Origin: Dehalococcoidia bacterium
GTDB taxonomy: Bacteria > Chloroflexota > Dehalococcoidia > DSTF01 > JACRBR01
Length of the DNA: 51,145 nucleotides
Direction of reading: 5' to 3'
Assembly (NCBI GenBank): GCA_021731085.1
Contig: JAKFYB010000007.1
Coordinates: 96,907-148,051 of the forward strand
The notes beneath the pieces were generated by a model. It ran no database searches and was not told the origin of the DNA. It saw only the letters and a program-made list of their open reading frames with translations. A program made the position numbers and the translations under genes. Below, piece after piece: positions 27,894 to 36,251 of this stretch (its first letter is position 1; each line of letters begins with the position of its first letter).

Positions 27894-29344
27894 TGGTCGC
27901 TGCACAGGCGTTCCAGCAACTCACGATCATTTGCGACGAGCCGCGCGAACTTGAAGTGTCACGGCGGAGCAGCCGGCCACCGACCTCGGACATCCAGCCT
28001 CCGACCTCGGACATCCAGCCTCCGACATCTGACCTCCGGCCTCCGGAATCCGACCACCTCACCGAACAACAGCTCTTCGAGATCTGGCGTGGGCAGCGGT
28101 TTCCGGAGGGGGCGCTGGTGACGCGGCAGGGCGTGCCAGTGCGTGTGATCTCGCCCGGGCGGCCGGGGCGCGGGCCGGGGCCCGATTTTCGCGGCGCGGC
28201 GATCGCCGGGCCTTCGGGCGTGACGCTCAAGGGCGACGTTGAGCTGCACGTGCGGGCGTCTTCGTTCACGGCCCACGGGCACGCGACGGACATGGCGTAT
28301 CGCGATGTCGTGCTGCACGTCGTGTTTGAGGACGATCTTGGTGAGGACACACGCCTGCCTGGCGGGAAGGTCGCGCCCGTCGTCGCGCTTGAGCCGTGGG
28401 TGGCGCGGCGCGAGGGCGAGATCCGCCACTGGCTGGAGCGGCCCCTGTTGTGGATGGAGCCTTGCCACGACGCCGTGCTGCGCATGGGCGCCGACGGCGT
28501 GCAGGCGGCGCTCGACGCGGAGGGCGACCTGCGCTTCGACGAAAAAGTCACCGTCTCGCGGGAGGCGATTGCTGCGCACGGGGTGGAGCAGGCGCTGTAC
28601 GCGGGGCTGCTGGAGGCGCTGGGGTTCGGCGGGAACGCCGCGCCTATGCGCGCGCTTGCGGAGGCGGTGCCGTGGCGTGCGCTCGAGCCGCTCGCGAGAG
28701 ATGCGATCGCGATGGAGGCTCTGCTGCTTGGCGGTGCGGGGCTGTTGCCGTCGCAACGCGGCTATGCGGGGCCGCTGGATGGTTACGTCGTGGAGCTGGA
28801 GGGGGCGTTCGCGCGATCGGGCAGATCGGCGGCGGCAATGGGCGTTGACGCGTGGAAGCTGTGGGGCGTGCGGCCGGCTAACCACCCGGCACGGCGGATC
28901 GCAGCGGCGGCGGCGTTGCTGTCCAGGCTTGACCACCCGTCGCGTGCGTTGTCGGCGATCGCGGCTGCGAAGACAGCGGACGCGATCGCGCTTCTCACTG
29001 TCAACGCCGTGGGGTTCTGGTCGCGCCACTTCGACGTGTGCGCGGGGCCGTGCTTGCTGCCGCTGGCGCTGATCGGGCGGTCGCGGGCGATCGAGATGCT
29101 GGTGAACGTCGTGCTGCCCGTCGCAGCGTCCACGGGCGACAACACGCTGGGCAGCGAAGCGCGCGCGCTGTATGCGCGGTTGCCGCGGCCCGCGGCCTAT
29201 GGGAAGACGAAGTTCATCGAGAACGCGCTGGCGTCGATGGAGGTGCCGTTGCGGATCACGGCGCGGCGTGCCCAGGGGCTGCTGGCGCTCGAGCGCGACT
29301 GGTGCACGCAGAACGGCTGCGGGCGATGTTCCCTGTCATCGTAG
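27890..29344 (+). CDS. DUF2851-like protein
   Basis: A 484-residue protein resembling the DUF2851 family: HLTEQQLFEIWRGQRFP near the start, GPGPDFRGAAIAG, GDVELHVRASSF, MAYRDVVLHVVFE, LIGRSRAIEMLVNVVLP, and a C-terminal Cys cluster (CTQNGCGRCSLSS) preceded by RRAQGLLALERDW. Function of the family is not established. Its N-terminal region contains a 7-residue repeat PPTSDIQ x 2, then PPTSDLR and PPESDHL, encoded by the 21-bp array at 27980. ATG at 27890 overlaps the XRE stop (ATGA), so translational coupling is likely. Confidence 0.75.
   Translation: MMVAAQAFQQLTIICDEPRELEVSRRSSRPPTSDIQPPTSDIQPPTSDLRPPESDHLTEQQLFEIWRGQRFPEGALVTRQGVPVRVISPGRPGRGPGPDFRGAAIAGPSGVTLKGDVELHVRASSFTAHGHATDMAYRDVVLHVVFEDDLGEDTRLPGGKVAPVVALEPWVARREGEIRHWLERPLLWMEPCHDAVLRMGADGVQAALDAEGDLRFDEKVTVSREAIAAHGVEQALYAGLLEALGFGGNAAPMRALAEAVPWRALEPLARDAIAMEALLLGGAGLLPSQRGYAGPLDGYVVELEGAFARSGRSAAAMGVDAWKLWGVRPANHPARRIAAAAALLSRLDHPSRALSAIAAAKTADAIALLTVNAVGFWSRHFDVCAGPCLLPLALIGRSRAIEMLVNVVLPVAASTGDNTLGSEARALYARLPRPAAYGKTKFIENALASMEVPLRITARRAQGLLALERDWCTQNGCGRCSLSS
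27980..28054 (+). repeat. 21-bp tandem array encoding a PPTSDIQ peptide repeat
   Basis: Two identical 21-base copies (27980-28000, 28001-28021) are followed by a third diverged copy and a partial fourth. The unit contains the GACCTC and GACATC words of the stutter family. Because 21 is a multiple of 3, copies read as 7-residue repeats and copy-number change would leave the frame open. Confidence 0.85.
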
Positions 29345-29390
29345 TGTGTTAGTGACTCAGTTTTTCAGTGTGGCAGCGGCTCAGTGGCCT
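29345..29390. repeat. CTCAGTG-type stutter repeat
   Basis: GTTAGTGACTCAG, TTTTTCAGTGTGG, CAGCGGCTCAGTGG: imperfect units of about 9-13 bases between the convergent DUF2851 and tsaD genes. Confidence 0.6.
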
Positions 29391-29437
29391 AGACCGAGTG
29401 CATCTCCTGACGAACGACTGAGACCTGTGACACTTCT

Positions 29438-30460
29438 TCATACATGCGCGAACTTCATGCCGGGCTGCGGGTCGAGGTCGGGGCCGGCGGCAAGCGCCTC
29501 GAAGCGGTAGTGGGCGCAGGCGGCGATCATCGCGCCGTTGTCGGTGCAGAGAACGGGCGGCGGGGCGTGCACGGGCAGAGGCGACCGGGCGACGAGCGTC
29601 TCGCGCAGTGGGGTGTTCGCGGCGACGCCGCCTGACAGCAGGATGCTGCGGACTCCTTCGCGGACGGCGGCTTCGACGGTCTTTTTTGTGAGGACATCGA
29701 CGACGGATGTCTGGAAGGCGGCGGCGATTTCTTCCGAAGGTGGCGGCGGTCCTGTCTCGCCACGCACGGTGTGAAGGACGGCGGTCTTGAGGCCGCTGAA
29801 GGAGAAGTCGTCGGTGCCCTTGAGCCAGGCTCGAGGCAGGCGGAGTGACGGCTTCACGTCGCCCGAGGCTGACGACGCGTCGCGGGCGGTGCGTTCGATG
29901 GCAGGGCCGCCAGGGAAGCCGAGACCGAGCATGCGAGCTGCCTTGTCGAAGGCCTCGCCGGCGGCGTCATCGCGGGTGCGGCCGATGCGCTCGTAGTCGC
30001 CGTGGCCGCGCATGAGGATGAGGTCGGTGTGGCCGCCGGAGACGATGAGGCCGAGCGCGGGCAGTTCGGGGATGACATACTCACGGCCATCGACCTCGAG
30101 CCAGTTGGCGTAGAGGTGGGCTTCGAGGTGGTTGACGCCGAGCAGCGCCACATCGTGTGCGTACGCCAGCGCCTTCGCGGTGTTGACGCCGACGAGCAGC
30201 GGACCGGCGAGGCCGGGGCCTGCGGTGACGGCGGCGGCGGCCAGCTCACTCCACGATGTCTTCGCGTCGAGCAGGGCTTCGTCAATCACCTGAAGGATGA
30301 CTTCGAGGTGGTGGCGGGCGGCGACCTCCGGGACGACGCCGCCGTGCTGGGCGTGGAGGTGGAACTGCGATGCGATGACGTTCGAGCGCAGCCAGCGGCC
30401 GTCCTCGACGACGGCGGCGGCGGTTTCGTCGCAGGAGGTTTCGATGCCGAGGATTTTCAT
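29438..30460 (-). CDS. tsaD: tRNA N6-adenosine threonylcarbamoyltransferase
   Basis: A 340-residue ASKHA-fold enzyme that adds threonylcarbamoyl to A37 of ANN-decoding tRNAs, with TsaB/TsaE. It begins [20 protein letters not shown], has the metal-binding [25 protein letters not shown] and [15 protein letters not shown]. The ATG at 30460 matches this standard start; a longer frame runs upstream only through a repeat. Its partners tsaB and tsaE are not adjacent. Confidence 0.97.
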   Translation of the reverse strand: MKILGIETSCDETAAAVVEDGRWLRSNVIASQFHLHAQHGGVVPEVAARHHLEVILQVIDEALLDAKTSWSELAAAAVTAGPGLAGPLLVGVNTAKALAYAHDVALLGVNHLEAHLYANWLEVDGREYVIPELPALGLIVSGGHTDLILMRGHGDYERIGRTRDDAAGEAFDKAARMLGLGFPGGPAIERTARDASSASGDVKPSLRLPRAWLKGTDDFSFSGLKTAVLHTVRGETGPPPPSEEIAAAFQTSVVDVLTKKTVEAAVREGVRSILLSGGVAANTPLRETLVARSPLPVHAPPPVLCTDNGAMIAACAHYRFEALAAGPDLDPQPGMKFAHV

Positions 30461-30545
30461 CAGTGTCTCAGTGTCTCGGTGCGTCAGCGTGTGATCCACG
30501 AAGGACCACGAAGGAGACGAAGGCTCTACAGCGTCAGTCGTCAGT
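30461..30545. repeat. CAGTGTCTCAGTGTCTC / CCACGAAGGA / GTCAGTCGTC stutter upstream of tsaD
   Basis: Three different dialects in 85 bp: CAGTGTCTCAGTGTCTCGG, then CCACGAAGGACCACGAAGG-like units, then GTCAGTCGTCAGTC. The run fills the gap between the antitoxin-like gene and tsaD and touches the end of the former. Confidence 0.7.
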
Positions 30546-30738
30546 CGCCTCGTCGCGTCGCGAACTCTCGTTCGACTTCTTCGTGCGGGACAACTCGACC
30601 TGCGTCGATGTCATCGAGGCCTTTGCGGATCTGCTTAGTGAGGTAGAGGCGTTCGATGACGTGTTCCATCGAAGCGTTCTCGGGCAGGCTCGAGATCGCC
30701 GCGATCGTCAATCGTTTCGCGCTGAACGGGTCGGTCAT
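30541..30738 (-). CDS. Small antitoxin-like protein (no toxin partner)
   Basis: A 65-residue protein: [40 protein letters not shown]. The [16 protein letters not shown] segment resembles small RelB-like antitoxins that accompany RelE/ParE-type toxins. No toxin reading frame lies on either side (tsaD downstream, dapA upstream). The last residues run into a stutter repeat. It may be an orphan antitoxin or an unrelated small regulator. Confidence 0.55.
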   Translation of the reverse strand: MTDPFSAKRLTIAAISSLPENASMEHVIERLYLTKQIRKGLDDIDAGRVVPHEEVEREFATRRGD

Positions 30739-30747
30739 CGGATCACT

Positions 30748-30790
30748 TTCTCAACGGCTGACACACTGAGCCACTGACTCGCTGACTCCC
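30748..30790. repeat. CTGAC/ACTGA stutter repeat
   Basis: GGCTGACACACTGAGCCACTGACTCGCTGACTC: imperfect units of about 9 bases between dapA and the antitoxin-like gene. Confidence 0.65.
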
Positions 30791-30791
30791 T

Positions 30792-31703
30792 TTACACCGG
30801 GATGGGGAGGTCGATGGTGTGCTTTGCTACTTCTTGCATGATGCGCTCGCCGGTGGCTTCGTCGGGGTCGCACATGGGGAGGCGGAAGGGGCCACATGCG
30901 AAGCCGAGCTGGTTGAGGGCGTACTTCACGGGGATCGGGTTGGTCTGGAGGAAGAGGGCGTCGATCAGCGGCAGCAGGCGCCGGTGGATTGATGCGGCAC
31001 GCGATGTCTCGCCCCCGGTCAGGGCGGCGATCATGTCGGCGATCTGGCGGCCGACGAGGTGCGAGGCAACGGAGATGACGCCATAGCCGCCGAGGGCGAT
31101 GACGTTGAAGGTGTCTTCGTCGTTACCAGACCAGACGCGGAACCCCGATGCTGCGCCCTCGATGATCTCGGCGTGCTGCACCATGTCGCCGCTCGCTTCC
31201 TTCACGCCGATGATGTTGCCTTCGTGCGAGAGGCGGATCTGGGTGGCGGCCGTCATGTTGACGCCGGTGCGGGCGGGGACGTTGTACATGATGCACGGCG
31301 TGTCGACGCTTTCGGCGATGGCGGCGAAGTGGCGGTAGAGGCCCTCCTGCGTCGGTTTGTTGTAGTAGGGCACGGTGAGGAGGATGGCGTCGGCGCCGGC
31401 AGCGGCGGCCTCGCGGGCGAACTCGATGCTGTCAGCGGTGCAGTTGTCTCCGGCGCCGGCGATCATGGATCCCCGGCCTGCGATGGCGTCCTTCACTTCG
31501 GACCAGAGGCGGACTTTGTCGGCGATGTTGATGGTGGGGGCCTCGCCGGTGGTGCCGGTGACGACGACGCCGTCGGAGCCGGAGTCAAGGAGCGCGCGAG
31601 CAAGCTCGCGCGCTTTGGCGAAATCGACGGCGCCGTCGGGTCGCATGGGGGTGACCATAGCGGTGAGGAGACGACCGGGGAGGGATTCCTGCGAATTCGT
31701 CAT
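30792..31703 (-). CDS. dapA: 4-Hydroxy-tetrahydrodipicolinate synthase
   Basis: A 303-residue TIM-barrel aldolase that condenses pyruvate with aspartate semialdehyde in lysine and diaminopimelate synthesis. The family markers VVTGTTGEAPTI, YYNKPTQEGLYRHF, MYNVPARTGVN (catalytic Tyr) and GVKEASGD (Schiff-base Lys) are all present. The N-terminus (MTNSQESLPGRLLTAMVTPM) is standard. No other dap gene is adjacent. Confidence 0.95.
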   Translation of the reverse strand: MTNSQESLPGRLLTAMVTPMRPDGAVDFAKARELARALLDSGSDGVVVTGTTGEAPTINIADKVRLWSEVKDAIAGRGSMIAGAGDNCTADSIEFAREAAAAGADAILLTVPYYNKPTQEGLYRHFAAIAESVDTPCIMYNVPARTGVNMTAATQIRLSHEGNIIGVKEASGDMVQHAEIIEGAASGFRVWSGNDEDTFNVIALGGYGVISVASHLVGRQIADMIAALTGGETSRAASIHRRLLPLIDALFLQTNPIPVKYALNQLGFACGPFRLPMCDPDEATGERIMQEVAKHTIDLPIPV

Positions 31704-32082
31704 GGGCTCAGCCTCAAATTGGATGGCAGAGTTGCAGTTTTCGCCAAATCGACGATCGCAATGCCACGAGACGGGATACGGCGATCATACGGGTTTCGTG
31801 GCGGATTGCAAACGGTCTCCGTGGCGGGGTTTGATTGACCCTGTGTTCGTCTGCTTTCTCTTGCACGTCTGATTGTCCTGAAGCTGGGACGATCAATGGT
31901 GTTTGATCGACCGCGCTCCGGGTGCTCTGGCCCGCAGCTGGTCTTGTTGCGGCCGCGGGCTGGGTACGGCGAGCGTAGTTTGCGTCACGGCTGACCTGCA
32001 AGCGCGTCATGGCATTTTTCTGGATTCGACCCGATGGGCTTTCTCGGGGCAGGGCTTTGTTACGATGCTCCGCGGAACATTC
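31704..32082. other. Gap with no recognisable gene; one inverted repeat
   Basis: Between divergent dapA and the flavoprotein gene. CGATCAA (31890-31896), six bases, TTGATCG (31903-31909) is the only clear symmetric site and could be an operator. No convincing coding frame, RNA gene or paired promoter boxes were found. The flavoprotein frame is open back to 31903 but without family similarity. Confidence 0.5.
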
Positions 32083-33255
32083 ATGGAAGCAGACGAGACC
32101 GATTTACTTATAGTTGGCGCCGGTCCGTTTGGTCTCGCCGCCTCAGCATACGCACGGCACGCGGGCGTCGAGCACCGTGTCGTTGGCGAACCGATGGGGT
32201 TCTGGAACTCCCATATGCCGGCGGGCATGCTCCTGCGTTCCGCGTGCGACTGGCACTTTGACGTCACCGACGAACATACGATTGAGGCGTATGCCGATGA
32301 GCTGGGCTTCGCGCCCGCGGACGTTGAACCCCTCTCCGTGGACTTCTACCTTGGCTACTGCGCCTGGTTCATCCGCCAGAAGAAGATCGTCACCTCACCG
32401 GGCCTCGTTACCGCCCTGAGTCGCTCGGGAACCGTTGAGCATGCTTTTGAAGCGGCACTGGATAGTGGCGGAAAGCTTCGGGCGCGCAATGTGCTGCTGG
32501 CGGTCGGGATGGCACACTTCGCGAACATTCCACGCGATCTCGCCGCCATGCTGCCGGCGGGACACTTCGGGCACACATGCGACACGGTGCATCTCTCGCG
32601 CTTCGAAGGAGAGCGCGTAGTGATCGTGGGCGGCCGCCAGAGCGCATTCGAGTGGGCTGCGTTGCTCGGCGAGGCCGGCGCCCGTGAGGTACACCTGACC
32701 TACCGCCATGACACGCCCACGTTCGTCGCGAGTGACTGGACGTGGGTACCGGCGTTGGTCGAACGGATCTGCGCCACGCCTGAATGGTATCGAGACTTGG
32801 CGAGCGAGGAACGGAGCGACATTGCAGCGCGCCTGTGGGGCGAGGGCAGGTTGAAACTCGAGCCCTGGCTGGCGCCGCGTCTCGAACGACCGAACATCCA
32901 CCTGTGGCCGCGAACGACCATCGCAGCATGTGAAACCGCGGCAGGCGGGTCGATGCAGCTAAGGCTAGACACAGGCGAACGTATCGATGCCGACCACGTG
33001 ATTTTCGCCACGGGCTACAAGGTGAACATGGGGCGCGTGCCGCTACTGGCGGACGGCGACCTGCTCCGACAGATCGAAATTGTGGATGGATATCCGGTGC
33101 TCGATGCACACTTCCAGACGAGCGTGCAGGGTCTGTACGTCACAAGCATGGCGGCGGGCGGGGCGTTTGGGCCGTTCTTCGGTTTCACTGTGTCCGTGCG
33201 CGCTGCGGCGCGGGCCGTCGTAGATCATCTCGTCGCATCCAACCGCACCGACTGA
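32083..33255 (+). CDS. FAD/NAD(P)-binding oxidoreductase (flavin monooxygenase-like)
   Basis: About 390 residues. An N-terminal FAD-binding motif LLIVGAGPFGLAASAYA is followed by a second nucleotide-binding motif VVIVGGRQSAFEWAALLG and the FATGYKVN motif that marks flavin-dependent N-hydroxylases and related monooxygenases. The segment GFWNSHMPAGMLLRS resembles the substrate side of ornithine/lysine hydroxylase-like enzymes. ATG at 32083 is chosen because the FAD motif begins within 7 residues; 32065 is possible. Substrate unknown. Confidence 0.8.
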   Translation: MEADETDLLIVGAGPFGLAASAYARHAGVEHRVVGEPMGFWNSHMPAGMLLRSACDWHFDVTDEHTIEAYADELGFAPADVEPLSVDFYLGYCAWFIRQKKIVTSPGLVTALSRSGTVEHAFEAALDSGGKLRARNVLLAVGMAHFANIPRDLAAMLPAGHFGHTCDTVHLSRFEGERVVIVGGRQSAFEWAALLGEAGAREVHLTYRHDTPTFVASDWTWVPALVERICATPEWYRDLASEERSDIAARLWGEGRLKLEPWLAPRLERPNIHLWPRTTIAACETAAGGSMQLRLDTGERIDADHVIFATGYKVNMGRVPLLADGDLLRQIEIVDGYPVLDAHFQTSVQGLYVTSMAAGGAFGPFFGFTVSVRAAARAVVDHLVASNRTD

Positions 33256-33295
33256 GACCGTGAACCGAGACCTCACGGCCATTGCGGCCTGCTCG

Positions 33296-33819
33296 CTACA
33301 CCGGGATGTTGGCGAGCAGGCGTCGGCTGTCGCGCTCGACCTTGCCCATGCCGGACTCCTTCGCGAAGTCGTGCGCCTGCTGCAGCAGGGCGATGGCGCG
33401 TTCACGGTCGCCGGGCGCGTTGCGGCGGAGAAGCATCTCGCCGTAGTCGAGCCGCGTCCACGCGGTCCAGGCTTAATCCCATGCGGTCATGCGCGGTGAA
33501 AGCGATCTCAAAATGCTGTTCCGCCTCGTCCCAGCGCTCCAGCATCGTGCAAAGCCGGCCGACAAACCGGGCGACGGAACCGTACTCCACGGAATTAGCG
33601 CTTGAAGCATTGAATTCCGCGTGGGGGATCAACTCCTCGAGCAACACTTCGGCCCCGTCCATGTAGTCGAGATCCGCGCAGGCGTCTGCGAGCACAGCCA
33701 GCGTGATTCTCCACATGAAGTCTCGCGGGATTGATTTGATGCCAGCCCGGACGAAGCCCGTCGAGTTCCACGCGGGCTTCCGCCTCTTTACCAGCGGAAG
33801 CCAGTGCCCTCGCGGTCAT
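33296..33819 (-). pseudogene. Decayed TPR-domain remnant of a large regulator/cyclase-like protein
   Basis: Read on the minus strand in three successive frames. First comes MTARALASAGKEAEARVELDGLRPG, then (after a frameshift near 33730) DFMWRITLAVLADACADLDY through YGSVARFVGRLCTMLERWDEAEQHFEIAF, then (after a second frameshift near 33460) LDYGEMLLRRNAPGDRERAIALL and a stop at 33296-33298. Together these match the C-terminal TPR helices of large ATPase/LuxR or adenylate-cyclase-like regulators, but the N-terminal several hundred residues are gone. Two frameshifts and the truncation indicate a dead gene. Confidence 0.7.
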
Positions 33820-33867
33820 GTGCCGCGATCTTACCCGAAGGGCGAAGTTGCCAGGCGCCGTGGGTGC

Positions 33868-34620
33868 CTACGAAGCGACGTGGGTGTAGATGGCGGCGTT
33901 GCCTTTGGAGCCTATGCGTTCGATGCAGCCGGCGCGGCTCAGGCAGTAGGCGGCCTTTTGCGCGGTGGCGCGGGGGCGGTTGAGGGCGGTGGCGATGTCC
34001 GACGTGAGGAACTGTTCGGGCAGTCCCTGAGGGATGAGGGCGAGGTAGTCGGCGCGCGTTTCGAGGGTGACGATGCTGTCGATTGCGAGCAGGCGGCGAT
34101 CAATGGTGACCCAGCCGCGACGGCGCCAGCGCTTCGGGCTGTCGAAACGCTCGACGCGCTCTTCGCTGGTGATGACGACATCGAGCTGGAAGTTCTCGTG
34201 GCCGATGAGGTCGGGGAAGGCGACGAGCTCGTCGAAGATGTCGATCACGTCGAGGTGTTTGGGTGACTTGCGGCGCTTCATCGCGTCGGCGGCGGTGGGC
34301 ATTTTGACGACCCAGAGGTCGCGCGCCATGGGGTAGACGAGGCGGACGCGGTGGCGCTGGACGAGGTCTCGCATTTTTCGCGCGATGTTCGAGAAGTTCT
34401 TCGTCTGGATCTCGATGATGTCTGCGCCACGCAGGATGTCGACGATATAGCCGTCGACGCGAACTTCGGTGGCGTCGCCCAGTTGGAGGTAGCGCTCGCG
34501 CAGGGATGCATGGAGGTGCTTTTCGTTAAGGGTGCCGATGGCGTTGGGTGCGGCTTCGCTGGCGACTGCCGGGACGACAGTGGGTGCGGAGCTTGCGGGC
34601 TTTATTCGCATCACGCGCAT
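33868..34620 (-). CDS. Conserved hypothetical protein, possible nuclease-like core with C-terminal HTH
   Basis: About 250 residues, not confidently assigned. LNEKHLHASLRERYLQLGDATEVRVDGYIVDILRG is followed by ADIIEIQTKNFSNIARKMRDLVQRHRVRLVYPM. The D-x(n)-E-x-Q pattern (VDILRG... IIEIQT) resembles a PD-(D/E)xK nuclease core in which Lys is replaced by Gln, plus a strand and Arg-rich helix. The C-terminus (LTSDIATALNRPRATAQKAAYCLSRAGCIERIG) looks like a winged helix. The frame extends to 34707, but that part runs through a hairpin repeat; ATG 34620 is preferred. No partner gene is obvious. Confidence 0.6.
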   Translation of the reverse strand: MRVMRIKPASSAPTVVPAVASEAAPNAIGTLNEKHLHASLRERYLQLGDATEVRVDGYIVDILRGADIIEIQTKNFSNIARKMRDLVQRHRVRLVYPMARDLWVVKMPTAADAMKRRKSPKHLDVIDIFDELVAFPDLIGHENFQLDVVITSEERVERFDSPKRWRRRGWVTIDRRLLAIDSIVTLETRADYLALIPQGLPEQFLTSDIATALNRPRATAQKAAYCLSRAGCIERIGSKGNAAIYTHVAS

Positions 34621-34664
34621 GGTACCCGGGTGTACGGAAGTCCGTTGCTCGACGCGTTGTAGGA

Positions 34665-34690
34665 GACGGGCGAGGACGCCCGTCCTCGTG
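34665..34690. repeat. GACGGGCG hairpin repeat, copy 1
   Basis: GACGGGCG (34665-34672), AGGA, CGCCCGTC (34677-34684), then CTCGTG. The 26-base block, read on the opposite strand, matches 25 of 26 bases of the copy at 51029-51054. It lies upstream of the preferred start of the nuclease-like gene. Confidence 0.8.
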
Positions 34691-34756
34691 GCGAATTGCG
34701 TTCGCATGAAGCAGGCGCACCAAAGCCACGCTGCTACCTGGTGTTCGGCGGCGAAC

Positions 34757-35344
34757 CTACGTGCGAGACGCCGCTAGTTCGCTCGATCGCGGCGTTGCTG
34801 GCGCGTGGCTGACGTCGGCCTCCGTAAACACCTTCGTCCAGCTTGCGAACTCGAGCAGGATGCCGTCGGGATCCTGGAAGTAGATCGAGCGGACGAAGAC
34901 GCCAGGGTGCATTTCGCGCGCGACCTGCGCGGGGCTGTCGTCGTGGTTGAGGACGGGCGATGTCTTCACACCTTTGGCGTGGAGCTTGTCGACGGCCTCG
35001 TCGAAGCGGTCGGCGGGAATGTCGAAGGCGATGTGGTTCATCGAACCATGCGCGGTGGTGAGCTCGCCGAGGCCGGGCATGCCGGCCGGCGATGCGATCC
35101 CGGGCGCGGCCTCGGGTGCGTTCGGGAACCAGAAGAAGGCGAGGGAGTCGCCGTTGCCCATGTCGAAGAAGAAGTGCTGTCCCAGGTCGTTCGGCAGGTC
35201 GAGCGTCTTGATCAGCGGCATGCCGAGGACGTTGGTGTAAAAGTCGACCGTCTTCGCCATGTCCTTGCAGACGAGGGCGAGGTGATTGACGCCTCGAATC
35301 GGGAACTCGCTGTTGGTCTTGCCGGTGAGTTCGGGCTTCGCCAT
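34757..35344 (-). CDS. VOC/glyoxalase-family protein
   Basis: A 195-residue protein of the vicinal-oxygen-chelate fold. It begins with the first beta-alpha-beta module after a 17-residue lead (GVNHLALVCKDMAKTVDFYTNVLGM); the second module contains SMNHIAFDIPADRFDEAVDKL and ends with IYFQDPDGILLEFASW. The metal ligands His (NHLAL), His (NHIAF) and Glu (LLEF) are in place. Likely a dioxygenase or lyase acting on a small metabolite. ATG at 35344 has GGAGG-like bases upstream. Confidence 0.85.
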   Translation of the reverse strand: MAKPELTGKTNSEFPIRGVNHLALVCKDMAKTVDFYTNVLGMPLIKTLDLPNDLGQHFFFDMGNGDSLAFFWFPNAPEAAPGIASPAGMPGLGELTTAHGSMNHIAFDIPADRFDEAVDKLHAKGVKTSPVLNHDDSPAQVAREMHPGVFVRSIYFQDPDGILLEFASWTKVFTEADVSHAPATPRSSELAASRT

Positions 35345-35543
35345 CGGAACCTCCGCACGCGGCTCTATTCGCCATCTGAAACGCTGGCGGGCCACCGCGG
35401 CGCCGCGACCGCGGGGTGGCGTCTATGTTAGCACCTTCATAGTCGGTTGTGGCGGTGGTGGACCGCTGTTCTTGACCGCTCCGGCGTCCAATGCCGCGCG
35501 GCTGTACACTCGCCGAACATCGATATTCGTCTGGAGGATGCAG

Positions 35544-36179
35544 GTGCCACGATTGCGACAGGTTTCACGAGCGGAGGCCGCGCCGGCCGTTGCGGCCATG
35601 TACGACCGGCTGTTTCCGGGACGGGATCCAGTGGCCGAGCCGGGCACGGTGACGGGCACGCCAGGCAACTGGTGGACGGTGTTCGCGCTGGCGCCCGACG
35701 TGCTGGCACACGCGCAGGCCGGGTTCGCGCTGTTCAACTCCAAATTACACGCAGTCACTCCGTACCAGCGCGAGCTGGCGCTGGCGCGCGCGGGGTTCTC
35801 GGGCGGGAGCCAGTTCGTGTTCTCGCAACACTGCAAGGCGGCGCGACACGCGGGCGTGCCGGACGAGAAGGTGCGCGACCTCCCGGCGTGGGCGGTGTCA
35901 CCGGTGTTCGATGCGGCCGACCGGGCCATACTCGCGTACACAGACGAGGTCGTGCTCGGCCGCGGGCGCGTGCAGGACGCGACGTTCGCGGCGCTGCGCG
36001 AGGTGTTGGCCGACGAGGCGATCATGGAGCTGACATACGCGATCGCGACCTACGGCATGCATGCGACGATCTGCCGCGCGCTGCGGCTGGAGTACGACGA
36101 TGTTTTGGAGCGGGTGGTGGAGGTCGCGGCGCCGGATGGTGGTGGTGCTGCGGATGTTATGGGGGAGATCAGCCGGTAG
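35544..36179 (+). CDS. Carboxymuconolactone decarboxylase-like protein
   Basis: About 211 residues, alpha-helical. The AhpD/CMD helix pair is visible in ELALARAGFSGGSQFVFSQHCKAARHAGVPDEKVRDL, with FDAADRAILAYTDEVV and LADEAIMELTYAIATYGMHATICRAL after it. The Cys/His pair (QHCKAARH) fits a CMD-like rather than a canonical CxxC peroxidase site. GTG at 35544 is preferred because GGAGG lies six bases upstream; ATG at 35538 is only two codons earlier but abuts the ribosome site. Followed by an SDR gene on the same strand. Confidence 0.8.
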   Translation: MPRLRQVSRAEAAPAVAAMYDRLFPGRDPVAEPGTVTGTPGNWWTVFALAPDVLAHAQAGFALFNSKLHAVTPYQRELALARAGFSGGSQFVFSQHCKAARHAGVPDEKVRDLPAWAVSPVFDAADRAILAYTDEVVLGRGRVQDATFAALREVLADEAIMELTYAIATYGMHATICRALRLEYDDVLERVVEVAAPDGGGAADVMGEISR

Positions 36180-36181
36180 GA

Positions 36182-36222
36182 GCGGTCAGCAAGTCAGCTT
36201 GTCAGCCGGTCAGCAGACAGGT
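36182..36222. repeat. GTCAGC stutter repeat
   Basis: GCGGTCAGCAAGTCAGCTTGTCAGCCGGTCAGCAGACAGG-like units of about 9 bases between the CMD-like and SDR genes. Confidence 0.65.
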
Positions 36223-36251
36223 GTTGAGAACGCGCGCATGGAGGGAGCACG

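Noticed and set aside
27980-28054. Tandem 21-bp repeats as a CRISPR array
   Set aside because: There are no unique spacers between the copies, the copies are contiguous and in frame, and no cas genes are near.
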